Positions 11,019 through 19,919 of a DNA stretch of 64,000 nt are shown here, piece after piece. Positions within the stretch are counted from its first letter, which is position 1. The number at the start of each line of letters is the position of its first letter. The notes below the pieces were generated by a model, which did not search any database, had not been told where the DNA came from, and saw only the letters and a program-made list of their open reading frames with translations. The translations under genes were made by a program, and so were the position numbers. Source of the DNA: DASYLJ01 sp964432595 (GTDB taxonomy: Bacteria; Desulfobacterota; Binatia; DP-6); the NCBI GenBank assembly GCA_964432595.1, contig CAYSOF010000014.1:108613-172612 (forward strand), given 5' to 3'.

Positions 11019-11642
11019 GTGAGCTCTCACGATCGCCGCCCCGCCTGGCCCGACGTCCTGCTGGTGAACGGACCGTCGAGCGCCGGCAAGACCACGCTCT
11101 GCCGGACCCTCCAGGCGGCGATCGCCGAACCCTATCTCGTCGCGGGCTTCGACGATTTCGTCGCCATGACGGCGCCGCGATACTACCGCGGCGCCGACAC
11201 CGGCCGGCAGGACGAGCGCGACGCGTTCACCGCGTTGGGCGTCGAGATGGAGACCACCTCGGTCCCCGGCGCGCCGATCAGCGTCACCGCCCGGTTCGGG
11301 CCGGTGTTCCGGCGCGTCATCGACGCGATGGCGCCCGCGGTGCGCGCGCTGGTCGACGGCGGCAACGGCGTGATCTTCGACCACGTGCTGCACGACGCGG
11401 CGATGTACGAGAGCTGCCGGCGCGCCTTCACCGGTCTGGACGTGTTCGCGATCGGCGTCACGTGCCCCATCGGGATCCTCGAGGCGCGCGAGCGCGGGCG
11501 CGGCGACCGGGTGCTCGGCCGGGCACGTGGCCTGGCCGACGTGGTGCACGGCTTCCTGCGCTACGACGTCATGGTCGACACGGGATCGACTGCACCAGCC
11601 GACTGTGTGACGGCCATCCTGTCGGCGTTGTCGCGGCGCTGA
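11019..11642 (+). CDS. Chloramphenicol 3-O-phosphotransferase-like P-loop kinase
   Basis: About 207 residues. Walker A is GPSSAGKTT near the N-terminus; the later EARERGRGDRVLGRAR and VVHGFLRYDVMVDT stretches match the CPT family, which phosphorylates chloramphenicol in the producer Streptomyces. Most chromosomal homologues are of unknown substrate, so resistance should not be assumed. The frame opens at a TTG at 10980; the GTG at 11019 places the P-loop close to the start as in the family, though neither start has a convincing RBS. It converges with the phosphorylase-like gene, whose stop is 3 nt away. Confidence 0.72.
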   Translation: MSSHDRRPAWPDVLLVNGPSSAGKTTLCRTLQAAIAEPYLVAGFDDFVAMTAPRYYRGADTGRQDERDAFTALGVEMETTSVPGAPISVTARFGPVFRRVIDAMAPAVRALVDGGNGVIFDHVLHDAAMYESCRRAFTGLDVFAIGVTCPIGILEARERGRGDRVLGRARGLADVVHGFLRYDVMVDTGSTAPADCVTAILSALSRR

Positions 11643-11645
11643 CGG

Positions 11646-12476
11646 TCAGCCGGGCTCGATCTCGGTCGAGTCGGTCGGCGACTCCGCCATGCTGGCTCGC
11701 GCTCGCATCCCGAGCGCCCCGACACCGAACGCGTCGAGACCGCCGCCACCGAGCAGCATCGCGAGGAGCTGACGCAGGCGCCGATCGGCCTGCCGCTGCT
11801 GCCGCGCGATGCGCGCGATCGCCGGCCAGCGCCACGGCCGCGCGCCGAGCACCATCGCGGCGCGCAGCGGACGGATGTCGCCCGTCCGCGTGTCGACGAT
11901 GCCGTCGCCGACCGGGAGCGCGTCCGCCGCGCCATCGAGCACGACCCGGACCGCGGCGAACGGCGTGCTGCGCCGCCGCGCCTCCTCGGCGATCGCGGCG
12001 CTCTCCATCTCGACGACGAGCGCGCCCGACGCCGCCAACGCCCGCTTCTGCTCGGGTCGCGAGAGGACGACCGTACTGGTCGCGACGGGACCCGCCTGGA
12101 CGACGAAGCCGCGGCCCGTCGCCCACGCGGCGAGCGGACGGGTCACCGCGGGGAAGCGCTCGTCGACGCGCCCCGTGCGGTCGAGGCGGACCACCTCGGT
12201 GGCGGCGATGAGGTCGCCGGGCACGAGCCCGTGCACGAGCCCGCCCGCACACCCGACCGACAGCGCGAGCCGCGCCTCGGGCGCCGCGGCGACGGCCGTC
12301 GCCGCCTGGGTCGGGCCGATGCCCGTCTGCGCGACGTAGCAGGCGCCGCCGTCGCCGAGGAAGCCGCGCCACGTCCGTGGGCGATCGCCCGGCTCGACGT
12401 GGGCCAGACCATCGAGCACCGCGCGCGCCTCCCAGCCGAGCGCGGGGAAGACGGCGATGTCGACCGGCGCGCTCAC
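11646..12476 (-). CDS. Nucleoside phosphorylase-like protein (PNP/UDP family, HpnG-like)
   Basis: A 276-residue protein with the nucleoside phosphorylase/MTAN fold: TGIGPTQAATA, the central LSVGCAGGLVHGLVPGDLI segment, and the MESAAIAEEA helix that binds the nucleoside ribose. It resembles the hopanoid-associated phosphorylase HpnG, which removes adenine from adenosyl-hopane, but no hpn gene is in the window, so an adenosine or methylthioadenosine nucleosidase role is also possible. It starts with GTG overlapping by 4 nt (GTGA) the stop of the wax-ester synthase. The last 60 residues, rich in Arg, Gln and Gly, extend past the usual fold. Confidence 0.68.
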   Translation of the reverse strand: MSAPVDIAVFPALGWEARAVLDGLAHVEPGDRPRTWRGFLGDGGACYVAQTGIGPTQAATAVAAAPEARLALSVGCAGGLVHGLVPGDLIAATEVVRLDRTGRVDERFPAVTRPLAAWATGRGFVVQAGPVATSTVVLSRPEQKRALAASGALVVEMESAAIAEEARRRSTPFAAVRVVLDGAADALPVGDGIVDTRTGDIRPLRAAMVLGARPWRWPAIARIARQQRQADRRLRQLLAMLLGGGGLDAFGVGALGMRARASMAESPTDSTEIEPG

Positions 12477-13948
12477 GCGACCTGGCTCGGCGGACCGTCC
12501 GCGCGGCGCTGCCGCTCGGAGCGCACCGGCGCCAGCCGCTCGACGCGCTCGACGCCGGCGAGCGCGCGCAGCTCCTCGAAGCCTGCGCGCAGATGCGCGC
12601 TGATGTGGTCGGCGTCGCGGATCAGCGCCGGATCGAGCGTCACGCCGATCGTGAGCGTGTCGGCGTAGCTCAGGATCGCGAACGCGAGACCAATGCCCTG
12701 CGCGAGCGGTACGATCGGCACCAGCGTCTCGAGCCGCTTGCCCTGCACGTAGAGAGACACCGGCGGCCCGGGGACGTTCGTGCAGACGGTGTTGATCGGC
12801 GTCGCGGACATCGGCAGCCAGCCGAGCTGCGCCTGCAGGGGCGGCGGCAGCAGCGCCATCAGGTCGAGCATGCGCGACATCTTCGCCGACTCGCCCGAGC
12901 GCTTCTGCAACACCATGGCCGCCTTCACCTGCCTGAGCCGCTCGAGCGGGTCGAAGATGCCGACGGGCAGCGGCGCGACCATCGCCGACACGCGATTGCC
13001 GAGCTGCAGGTGCTCGCTCGAGGAGCGCACGTTGACGGGACACATCGCGCGCAGCTCCATGCGATCGGGGTCGAGCTGGCGTCCCTCGAGGTAGCGGCGC
13101 AGCGCCGCGGCGATCGTCGTCAGCACGACGTCGTTCACGGTGCCGCCGAGACGGTTCTTCACCGCCTTCACTTCGTTCAGCGAGAGCGTGATCCACTCGA
13201 TGCGGCGGAGCGTGCTGACGTGCCCGTTGAAGGGCGTCGACGGCACGGGCGCCAGCGCCAGCGACAGCATCTCGCCGAGCGCGTCGAGTATCTGCTGGAC
13301 CTCGGCCATCGCGCGCGACGGATCGCGCAACAGGTCGGCGACGTAACGCACGCGCGCCGACGCCGTGCCGACGCCCTCGCGAACGGCGCGCCACGCCTGC
13401 GCCGAGGGCGTGGGCAGCGGCGGGACGGGCGCCGACTCCGGCGGCGGCGGAAACGGCGCCGGGTTCGGGCTCGGGTCGAATATGACGTTCATCAGCTGCA
13501 CGCCGCTGACGCCGTCGATCATGCAGTGGTGGACCTTCGCGAAGATCGCGCTGCGATCGCCACGGTAGCCGTCGATCTGGTGCAGCTCCCACAGCGGGCG
13601 GCTGCGATCGAGGCGCTGCGCGAACAGCCGGCTCGCGAGGCGGCGCAGCTGCTCGTCGTCGCCCGGCGGACGCAGCGTGTGGTGCAGGACGTGGAGGCGG
13701 ATGTCGAAGCCGCGGGCCGGCTCCCACGTCGGCAGTCCGAGGCCGAACGGCACGGGGACCACGCGCTGGGTGTACCGGGGAATCAGGTGCAGGCGGGACC
13801 CCAGGTCGGCGAGCATCGCCTCGTAGTCGAGCGCGCCCTCGACCGTGTAGAGCCCGCCCACGTGCAGGAGCTGGCCGGTGCGTTCGAGGTTGTAGAACGC
13901 CGCGTCCAGCGCGGTCATGCGGTCGCCGCCGCCCTGCGCCTCCGACAT
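12473..13948 (-). CDS. Wax ester synthase / diacylglycerol acyltransferase
   Basis: A 491-residue bifunctional acyltransferase that esterifies fatty alcohols or diacylglycerol with acyl-CoA for storage-lipid synthesis at the cytoplasmic membrane. The catalytic HHxxxDG motif is intact as HHCMIDG at residues 140-146, and the PLW motif and later NDVVLT-type segment (VNDVVLTTIAAAL) are present. Length is normal (450-500). It lies upstream of, and is translationally coupled to, the nucleoside phosphorylase-like gene. The presence of this gene suggests neutral lipid inclusions. A second ATG ten codons in is possible. Confidence 0.9.
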   Translation of the reverse strand: MSEAQGGGDRMTALDAAFYNLERTGQLLHVGGLYTVEGALDYEAMLADLGSRLHLIPRYTQRVVPVPFGLGLPTWEPARGFDIRLHVLHHTLRPPGDDEQLRRLASRLFAQRLDRSRPLWELHQIDGYRGDRSAIFAKVHHCMIDGVSGVQLMNVIFDPSPNPAPFPPPPESAPVPPLPTPSAQAWRAVREGVGTASARVRYVADLLRDPSRAMAEVQQILDALGEMLSLALAPVPSTPFNGHVSTLRRIEWITLSLNEVKAVKNRLGGTVNDVVLTTIAAALRRYLEGRQLDPDRMELRAMCPVNVRSSSEHLQLGNRVSAMVAPLPVGIFDPLERLRQVKAAMVLQKRSGESAKMSRMLDLMALLPPPLQAQLGWLPMSATPINTVCTNVPGPPVSLYVQGKRLETLVPIVPLAQGIGLAFAILSYADTLTIGVTLDPALIRDADHISAHLRAGFEELRALAGVERVERLAPVRSERQRRADGPPSQVA

Positions 13949-13966
13949 CGTCCGCCCGTCCCGTCC

Positions 13967-14173
13967 TCAGGTGCCCTCGAGGACGAACGTCACCTGCACC
14001 GTCGCGCGGAACTCGGCGATCCGGCCGCCCTCGACGGCGGCGTTCTCCTTCAGCACCTCGATGCCGGTGATGCCCCGCAGCGTCTTGTTCGCGCGCTCGA
14101 GCGCGTTGCGGACGGCGTCCTCCCAGCTGTGCGGCGAGGCACCGATGATCTGCGTGATGCGTGCGACGGCCAT
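13967..14173 (-). CDS. Dodecin-like small flavoprotein (copy 2)
   Basis: A 68-residue protein of the dodecin family, which form hollow 12-mers that store flavin or coenzyme A. The typical layout is visible: MAVARITQIIG strand, helix with SWEDAVRNALERA, then ITGIEVLKENA and the AEFRATVQVTFVLE strand. At the position of the flavin-stacking Trp of Halobacterium and Mycobacterium dodecins (WFEV) it has Gly-Ile. It lies 10 nt after a second dodecin gene and 18 nt before the wax-ester synthase gene, so all are probably one transcript. Confidence 0.85.
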   Translation of the reverse strand: MAVARITQIIGASPHSWEDAVRNALERANKTLRGITGIEVLKENAAVEGGRIAEFRATVQVTFVLEGT

Positions 14174-14183
14174 GGACGTCTCC

Positions 14184-14384
14184 TCACTCGAGCAGGAAGA
14201 TGACCTTCATCTCGACGCGGTACTCGGTGATCTGACCGCGCTCCACCTTGACCCGCTTCGAGAGGACCTCGAGCCCGGTGATGTTGCGGAGCGTGCGGGC
14301 CGCCCGGTCGATGCCCTCCTCGACCGCCTCCCGGAACCCGTCCGGCGACGAGGCGATGATCTCCGTCACCCGCGCGACTGCCAC
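14184..14384 (-). CDS. Dodecin-like small flavoprotein (copy 1)
   Basis: A 66-residue dodecin-family protein, about half identical to the next gene, with the same strand-helix-strand-strand order (MAVARVTEIIASS, FREAVEEGIDRAA, ITGLEVLSKRV, YRVEMKVIFLLE). It also lacks the Trp normally stacked against the flavin. The start is a GTG at 14384, which gives the family-typical first residues; there is no better upstream start. The 67-nt gap to the divergent permease gene should hold promoters for both directions. Confidence 0.85.
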   Translation of the reverse strand: MAVARVTEIIASSPDGFREAVEEGIDRAARTLRNITGLEVLSKRVKVERGQITEYRVEMKVIFLLE

Positions 14385-14451
14385 GTCAGGTCGGCTACCA
14401 GACCCGGCGCTGGCGGCGCAAGCGAGCCGCGTGCATATGCTGCGCGCGCCG

Positions 14452-17013
14452 ATGGCCGTCCTCCTCCTCGCCCGACGCCAGCTCCGTCGCCATCTCGCCC
14501 GCGCCGCGCTGACCGCGGCGGGCGTGGCGTGCGGCGTCGCGCTGGTGGTGGCGATCGAGGTCATCAACGCCAGCACGCTGCGCGCGTTCACCGACGCCGT
14601 CGACGACCTGGCCGGCACGGCGGCGCTGCAGGTGCGCGGTCGCGCGCCGTTCCCCGAGGAGGTGGCCGAGCAGGTACGTGCGGTGGCCGGCGTGGACCAC
14701 GCGGTCCCGATCATCACGAGCACCTTCTTCGGCGTCGACGGGCCGATCGCCGGCGAGGCGCTCTCCGTCTTCGCGGCCGACGTCACCGACGGGCACGCCG
14801 TCAAGACGCTGCGCCTCGTGCAGTCGGGCGACCAGGTCGTCGACGATCCGCTGTCCTTTCTCGTCGACCCGCGCAGCATCATCCTGACCCGCTCGTTCGC
14901 CGATCGCCTCGGCGCGACGATCGGCACCGTCGTCCGCCTGCGCACGCCCGCGGGGATTCAACCGTTCACGGTGCGCGGCATCCTGCCGGCGGGCGGCGTC
15001 GGCCGCGCGTTCGGCGGCAACCTGCTGCTGATGGACGTGCTCGGCGCACAGGTGGTGCTCGATCAGGACCGCCGCATCGATCAGGTCGACGTGACGCTGG
15101 ACCCGGGCGTGACGGTCGACGCGGCCGAGGCGGCCGTCCGCGCCGTCCTGGCGCCCGATCTCGAGGTGCAGCGACCCGCGCGGCGCGGCGAGCAGATCGA
15201 GCGCTACCTGCGCTCGTTCCGGACGCTGCTGTCCGGCGTGTCGGGCCTGGCGCTGCTCGCGGCCGTGTTCGTCGTCGGCAGCGCGATCGCCACGAGCGTG
15301 GCCGCGCGACGCGCGGAGATCGGGCTGCTCCGCTGCGTCGGCACCGTGCGCCGCCAGGTGCTGCGGCTGTTCCTCGGCGAAGCGGCGCTGCTCGGCCTGC
15401 TCGGGACCCTCGTCGGCATCCCACTCGGGCTCGGCCTCGCGCGCCTGCTGCTCGACACCGTGAGCGAGTCGGCGGAGCTGGTGTTCTCGATGCAGTTCTT
15501 CGAGGCCGCGTTGGCGGTGCCGCCGCACGCGATCGCACTCGGGGTGGTCGCGGGGGTCGGCGGCGCCATCGTCGCGGCGATCCTGCCGGCGGGCGAAGCG
15601 GTGCGTGTATCGCCGCTCGCGGCCGTCCGTCCCGTGACGCCGCCGGCGGGCGTGCGACGCTGGCCGGCCCCGGGTGCCGTGTCGGCGGCCGTGCTGGTCA
15701 CGATCGGTGCGCTGTTCGTGCAGGCGCGGCACGACTCGGCCTGGGCGGGGAACGTCGCCGCGCTGGCCACGGACTTCGCGCTCGTCTGCCTCTTCATGCG
15801 CTGGGCGAGCGTCGCCGCCGGCGCGGTGCTGCGGCCGCTGCGGCCGCTCTTCGGCTTCACGGGACGGCTCGCCGTCGACCGGCTGACGCACATCCCCGAT
15901 CAGCTGGCGCTCGCCGGCGGGGTACTCGCGCTCGGGCTGGGCCTGATGATGATGGCCGGCACCCTCGCACGCAGCTTCGAAGAGTCGATGCTGGACTTCA
16001 TCCGACATCAGGTGCGCGCCGACCTCGTCGTCGCGTCGACGGCCAGCACGGGCTGGATCGAGTCGCCGCTGCCCGCGAACGTCGGCGACCAGCTCGCGGC
16101 CCTGCCGGGCGTGGCGCGCGTCGAGCGGGTGCGCCTCGCGGAGCACGACCACCACGGGACGCGGATCAGCATCGATTCCCTCGACCCCGGCGCGTTCGCC
16201 GACGATCGCGCGGGCGACTTCGTCTTCTCCGAGGGCGAACCGCTGGCGGCGCTCGCGGCGGTGCGCGACGGCACGGGCGTACTCGTCTCGAAGAACTTCG
16301 CGCGGCAGCACGGCGTGCGGGTCGGCGACGTGCTCGACGTGACGACGCCGGGCGGCCCGTACCATCCGGGCGTCGCCGGCGTGGTCGTCGACTACGTGTC
16401 GCCGAAGGGCAGCATCGTGCTGTCGCGGCCGACGTACGAGCAGTGGTGGCGCGACACGCTGGTGAACCGCTTCCACGTGACGCTCGCCCCGGGCGCCGAC
16501 CCGGCGACGGTACGCCACGCGATCGCCGCCGGGCCGGGAGCGACGCTCGGCCTCAAGGTGCTCACGCAGCGGGAGCTGTACGAGTACCACCAGGATGCCG
16601 TGCGGCGCGCGTTCCGCTTCACGACGGCCCTCGAGCTGCTGCCGCTGGTGGTCGCGGGGCTCGGTCTCGCGGAGGCGCTCCTCGCCGTCGCGCTCGACCG
16701 GCGGCGCGAGCTGGCCCTGCTGCGCGCGGGGGGCGCGACACGACGGCAGGTCGCGCGCGGCGTGGTCGCGGAGGCGGCGGGCGTCGGCGTGCTCGGCCTC
16801 GCCGGCGGTCTCGCGATGGGGTTCGTGCTCTCGCTCCTCTGGGTGCGCGTCAACTTCGCGCACCAGATCGGCTGGGACCTCGACTTCCACGCCGCGTGGG
16901 ACCGCATCCCGCTGGCGGCGCTCGCGGCGCTCGTGGTCAGCGTCCCCGCGGGCCTGCTCCCGGCGCGTCGGATCGCGTCGATGCCGGTGCTCGAAGCGCT
17001 GCGCGGCGAGTAG
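14452..17013 (+). CDS. ABC transporter permease, FtsX/LolC-type
   Basis: An 853-residue inner-membrane permease of the MacB/FtsX superfamily. It has an N-terminal helix after MAVLLLARRQLRRH, a periplasmic MacB-PCD domain (about 45-250), an FtsX block of three helices (about 265-400, with RRAEIGLLRCVGTVRRQV), further helices in the middle, a second periplasmic domain, and a final FtsX block with RRRELALLRAGGATRRQV. Both FtsX blocks carry the coupling-helix signature that docks the ATPase, yet no ATP-binding gene is adjacent. The family exports lipids or lipoproteins or extracts membrane-anchored substrates. An alternative ATG lies at 14437. Confidence 0.85.
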   Translation: MAVLLLARRQLRRHLARAALTAAGVACGVALVVAIEVINASTLRAFTDAVDDLAGTAALQVRGRAPFPEEVAEQVRAVAGVDHAVPIITSTFFGVDGPIAGEALSVFAADVTDGHAVKTLRLVQSGDQVVDDPLSFLVDPRSIILTRSFADRLGATIGTVVRLRTPAGIQPFTVRGILPAGGVGRAFGGNLLLMDVLGAQVVLDQDRRIDQVDVTLDPGVTVDAAEAAVRAVLAPDLEVQRPARRGEQIERYLRSFRTLLSGVSGLALLAAVFVVGSAIATSVAARRAEIGLLRCVGTVRRQVLRLFLGEAALLGLLGTLVGIPLGLGLARLLLDTVSESAELVFSMQFFEAALAVPPHAIALGVVAGVGGAIVAAILPAGEAVRVSPLAAVRPVTPPAGVRRWPAPGAVSAAVLVTIGALFVQARHDSAWAGNVAALATDFALVCLFMRWASVAAGAVLRPLRPLFGFTGRLAVDRLTHIPDQLALAGGVLALGLGLMMMAGTLARSFEESMLDFIRHQVRADLVVASTASTGWIESPLPANVGDQLAALPGVARVERVRLAEHDHHGTRISIDSLDPGAFADDRAGDFVFSEGEPLAALAAVRDGTGVLVSKNFARQHGVRVGDVLDVTTPGGPYHPGVAGVVVDYVSPKGSIVLSRPTYEQWWRDTLVNRFHVTLAPGADPATVRHAIAAGPGATLGLKVLTQRELYEYHQDAVRRAFRFTTALELLPLVVAGLGLAEALLAVALDRRRELALLRAGGATRRQVARGVVAEAAGVGVLGLAGGLAMGFVLSLLWVRVNFAHQIGWDLDFHAAWDRIPLAALAALVVSVPAGLLPARRIASMPVLEALRGE

Positions 17014-17109
17014 CTACGGCAGCAGCCACGGCACGACGATCGTAGCCACCAGCATCGCGATCACGAGGAATGCAGCGGTCCGCGCGTGGAATCTCCATTC
17101 GGCACGCAT
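17014..17109 (-). CDS. Possible 31-residue single-pass membrane peptide
   Basis: An ATG at 17109 opens a short frame with a basic, aromatic N-terminus (MRAEWRFHAR) and one hydrophobic segment (AAFLVIAMLVATIVVPWLL) that could cross the membrane once. It converges directly on the ABC permease gene. It is too short to judge by codon use and has only a weak RBS. The longer in-frame extension to 17220 is Arg/Gly-rich and looks non-coding. Confidence 0.3.
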   Translation of the reverse strand: MRAEWRFHARTAAFLVIAMLVATIVVPWLLP

Positions 17110-17276
17110 GCGCCCCGAACGGTGGTCACTTCGATCGGCATCGCGCAAGCGCCCGCCTCGGGCAGCCGCGCCGGCCCGGGGACGCGTTCGGTCCGCGCGG
17201 CCGTCATTGGTCGATCGCATGCCCGGAAGCGCCCATGTCGGGCGTGGGGACTCGACGACCTGGTGGCTGACGAGCC

Positions 17277-17311
17277 ACGGCGGGCACGGACGTCGCGTCC
17301 GTGCCCGCCGT
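17277..17311 (-). terminator. Strong 16-bp hairpin after the secreted-protein operon
   Basis: A perfect 16-bp stem (outermost ACGGCGGGCACGGACG) with a 3-nt TCG loop sits 11 nt beyond the stop of the minus-strand secreted protein gene. This is the strongest simple hairpin found. No T-run follows, so termination may be of the GC-hairpin type. The rest of 17110-17276 shows nothing recognisable. Confidence 0.6.
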
Positions 17312-17321
17312 CACGGGTTGG

Positions 17322-19313
17322 TCAGAAGGCCTCGCGGCAGCGCAGGCCGACGCGTGTCGCGCCGCAGTCCTCGATCGTCCCGACGCGGTCCTTGCTCCCG
17401 GCGATCTCCGTCAGCGTGATCGTGGCCGGGCCATCGAAGGGGCCCAGCACCGAGAGCTTCTGCATGCGCACCGCGAACTTGTAGGCTTGGGGCGATTTCG
17501 GGAACGCCTTCAGGCGGAACTTGATGTGTGGATTGGTCGAATCGCACCGGATCTTGCCGGAGGCCGAGACCTGGCACACCAGGGCTTCCGCGGCGACGTC
17601 GCCCTCGAGCGAATCGCGGATCCGGAGCCGCAGGCCTCCGGACGCATCGAAGACGTCCGACGGCGGATTCGTGATGAAGCTGCCGATGACGACCGAGCGG
17701 CCGGTCGCGCCTCCCGACGTCGTCGCCTTCAAGATGACCTTGTTCACGACCAGCGGACCATCGTCGGGATCGCAGACGTCGCCGATGCCGTCCCCATCGA
17801 TGTCGCTCTGATCGGGATTCGGGTCGTTCGGACAGTTGTCGGCGCAGTCGATGACCCCGTCGCCGTCACCGTCGGTCCCACCGACGCCCGGCGTGCACAC
17901 GCCGAGCTGGCAGGTCTCGGGGCCCCCGCAGGTCGCACTGCCGTCGCAGACCGTCCCATCGGGCTCGAACTGACAGTCCGGCGAGCAGCAATCGCCGGGG
18001 AGCCGGTTGCCGTCGTCACACTGCTCTCCAGGGTCGAGGTTGCCGTCACCACAGGTCGTGATGACGTCGAGCGTGATCGAGCAGAGCGCCTGCTGGCCCA
18101 CCTGGTCGATCGCCGTGAAGTTGACGATGTACTGCCCTTCCTGCGCGACCGCCGGCGTCCACGCGAGCACGCTGGACACGGGATTCCCGGACGACGGCAG
18201 CGGCGGCGTCATGGTGGCGCCCGCAGGCAAGCCGGCGACGTTGAGGGTGACGACGTCGCCGGCGTCGGCGTCGTTCGCCGTCACGTCGACCGACAGCGGC
18301 GCGCCGGCCGTGGCGACGATCGTGGTGCCGCATGCGGGCTGCGTGAACGTCGGCGGCACGCTGACCTGCGGAACGAGCTGGATGAAGAAGTCGACCGCGA
18401 CCTTGCCCTTGACGGCACCGACGCCGTTGCGCTCCTCGATCGTCACCTGCGTCGAGTACAACGTATTGAATCCCGACGGACCGAGGGTCGCGCCGGCCGT
18501 GTTCCACACGTACGCGCCCGTCAGCGAATCGATGCTCGCGGCATTCGGCGCCACGCTCGGTCCGGGCTGGCGGAAGGCGCCGGTATCGGCCTCCGCGGGC
18601 GTCGACAACCGGAAGGTGACGGGGTCGCCGTCCGGGTCGGACGCCGGGACCAGGAACGTGCAGAGGGCGTTGATCGGGCACGTGACGATCGGCGGCATCG
18701 TGGTCACGGGTGACCGATTGGCGCCGCCGTTGACGACGACCGTCGTCTCGACCCGATACTCCAGGTCGGGATTGTTCTGATGCGCGTTGGGCGCAACGAC
18801 GGACGATATCCGGCAGCACGAGTCGATCCGGGCGAGGTACGTCCCCGCGGCGGCATAGGTGTGGCCGATGGTGGTGTCGAGCGACGGGAGGCTGCTCGGG
18901 TCGAGCGCCTGGCCGAAGAGCCAGTTGTTGGTCGGATCGACCGACGTCACGAGATAGAAGAGGCCGCCGCCTCCCGGTGAGCCGATCGACGTGGACGACG
19001 ACAGATCGGGAAAGAACCGCGTGTCGCCGATGTCCTCACGAATGACGTCGCCCGGCAGCGGCAGCCCGTCGCCGCCGCTGCACGGGATCACCGTGTTCGT
19101 GGCCGCGTTGACGCAGGGATTGAAGCTGGGCGTCTGACTCCGACGCCACGATCCCTGGATGCTGAACTCGACCCGGTTGCCGCTGACCGGTGCCCAGCTG
19201 ATCTGTCCGTACCGGAAATGGGTGGCGTGCGCCGGCGCCGGGAGAGCCGCAACGGCGAGAATCACCGCGACGGCGAAGCGACCAATCGCTGCCATGAGTC
19301 GTGCCCTCCTCAT
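17322..19313 (-). CDS. Large secreted protein with putative Ig-like, DUF4215 and TSP3-like regions
   Basis: A 663-residue exported protein with a signal peptide (cleavage near AHA-THF, residue 30). Residues 30-230 are a unique N-terminal region; about 230-415 looks like one or two beta-sandwich (cadherin/He-PIG-like) domains with DVTANDADAGD. From about 417 there is a DUF4215 Cys motif (CGDGNLDPGEQCDDGN), then at 478-518 thrombospondin type-3-like calcium repeats (DGDGDGVIDCADNCPNDP and DIDGDGIGDVCDPDDG). The last 145 residues form a module also found alone in the upstream gene. Such proteins are surface-exposed or adhesive. No sortase, PEP-CTERM or T9SS signal was seen. The stop is followed by a strong hairpin. 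Confidence 0.82.
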   Translation of the reverse strand: MRRARLMAAIGRFAVAVILAVAALPAPAHATHFRYGQISWAPVSGNRVEFSIQGSWRRSQTPSFNPCVNAATNTVIPCSGGDGLPLPGDVIREDIGDTRFFPDLSSSTSIGSPGGGGLFYLVTSVDPTNNWLFGQALDPSSLPSLDTTIGHTYAAAGTYLARIDSCCRISSVVAPNAHQNNPDLEYRVETTVVVNGGANRSPVTTMPPIVTCPINALCTFLVPASDPDGDPVTFRLSTPAEADTGAFRQPGPSVAPNAASIDSLTGAYVWNTAGATLGPSGFNTLYSTQVTIEERNGVGAVKGKVAVDFFIQLVPQVSVPPTFTQPACGTTIVATAGAPLSVDVTANDADAGDVVTLNVAGLPAGATMTPPLPSSGNPVSSVLAWTPAVAQEGQYIVNFTAIDQVGQQALCSITLDVITTCGDGNLDPGEQCDDGNRLPGDCCSPDCQFEPDGTVCDGSATCGGPETCQLGVCTPGVGGTDGDGDGVIDCADNCPNDPNPDQSDIDGDGIGDVCDPDDGPLVVNKVILKATTSGGATGRSVVIGSFITNPPSDVFDASGGLRLRIRDSLEGDVAAEALVCQVSASGKIRCDSTNPHIKFRLKAFPKSPQAYKFAVRMQKLSVLGPFDGPATITLTEIAGSKDRVGTIEDCGATRVGLRCREAF

Positions 19314-19322
19314 GGTCGCCCC

Positions 19323-19853
19323 TCACTCCTTGCAGTTGATGGTGCCGTTGGAGAGACGGCAGTCGAGGATCTCGCCCGACAGCTGCAACCCGTTGGTCAG
19401 GTCGGTCAGCGTCACGGCGATCGGGCCGCTGAAGGGCGGCTCGACCGCCAGCTTCGTGAGCTTCATCGTCAGCCGAACCGCGGTGTTGCCGTTCTCACCC
19501 GGGATCCCGAACTTGAAGCTGGCAGCGAAGGGCGGCGTATCGCCCTTGCAGCGCAGCGTGCGGTTGGCCGGGGTACACGTGATCGTGGTGGCCGACTCCG
19601 GCGCGCTCTGATCGAGCGTGAGCGAGTCCGCGACGTGCACCGTGATGCCGTCGGTGCCCACGAACGACTCGCCGCCGTTCAGGATGAAGTCGCCCTTCAC
19701 CGAGATCCGGCCCTTGGCGGCCCCCAGGCTGCCGGATCGCACTTTGACCTTGACCAGGTTGAGCACGTCCGCCTGCGAGCAGCGCGGCATGGCCGCGATG
19801 GTCGCCGCGAGACACCCGACCGCCAGGACGTGTCGGACCCCGATGGTACGCAT
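19323..19853 (-). CDS. Secreted protein made of one copy of the shared C-terminal module
   Basis: A 176-residue exported protein: signal peptide (residues 1-29, ending near CSQA), then one module of about 145 residues. The module aligns along its whole length with the C-terminus of the next gene: a GR-x-x-x-x-G-x-F strand, a DSL motif, two pairs of cysteines, a KL-x-x-L segment, PF-x-GP, and a closing DC...C. Function is unknown; the pairing suggests an assembly or surface-anchoring partner. The gap to the next gene is 9 nt, so the two form an operon. RBS GAGGAG lies about 9 nt before the ATG. Confidence 0.75.
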   Translation of the reverse strand: MRTIGVRHVLAVGCLAATIAAMPRCSQADVLNLVKVKVRSGSLGAAKGRISVKGDFILNGGESFVGTDGITVHVADSLTLDQSAPESATTITCTPANRTLRCKGDTPPFAASFKFGIPGENGNTAVRLTMKLTKLAVEPPFSGPIAVTLTDLTNGLQLSGEILDCRLSNGTINCKE

Positions 19854-19919
19854 TACGGACTTCTCCTCTTACGACGTTCGGGCGCGCCACCCCCGCATCC
19901 CGGCGCATGGAATGGCGTG

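Noticed and set aside
11019..11642. Chloramphenicol resistance gene
   Set aside because: Only fold-level similarity; most chromosomal members have unknown substrates.
14395..16890. 831-residue minus-strand frame opposite the ABC permease
   Set aside because: Composition is Arg/Glu/Asp/His-rich without domains, and the plus-strand permease is clearly real.
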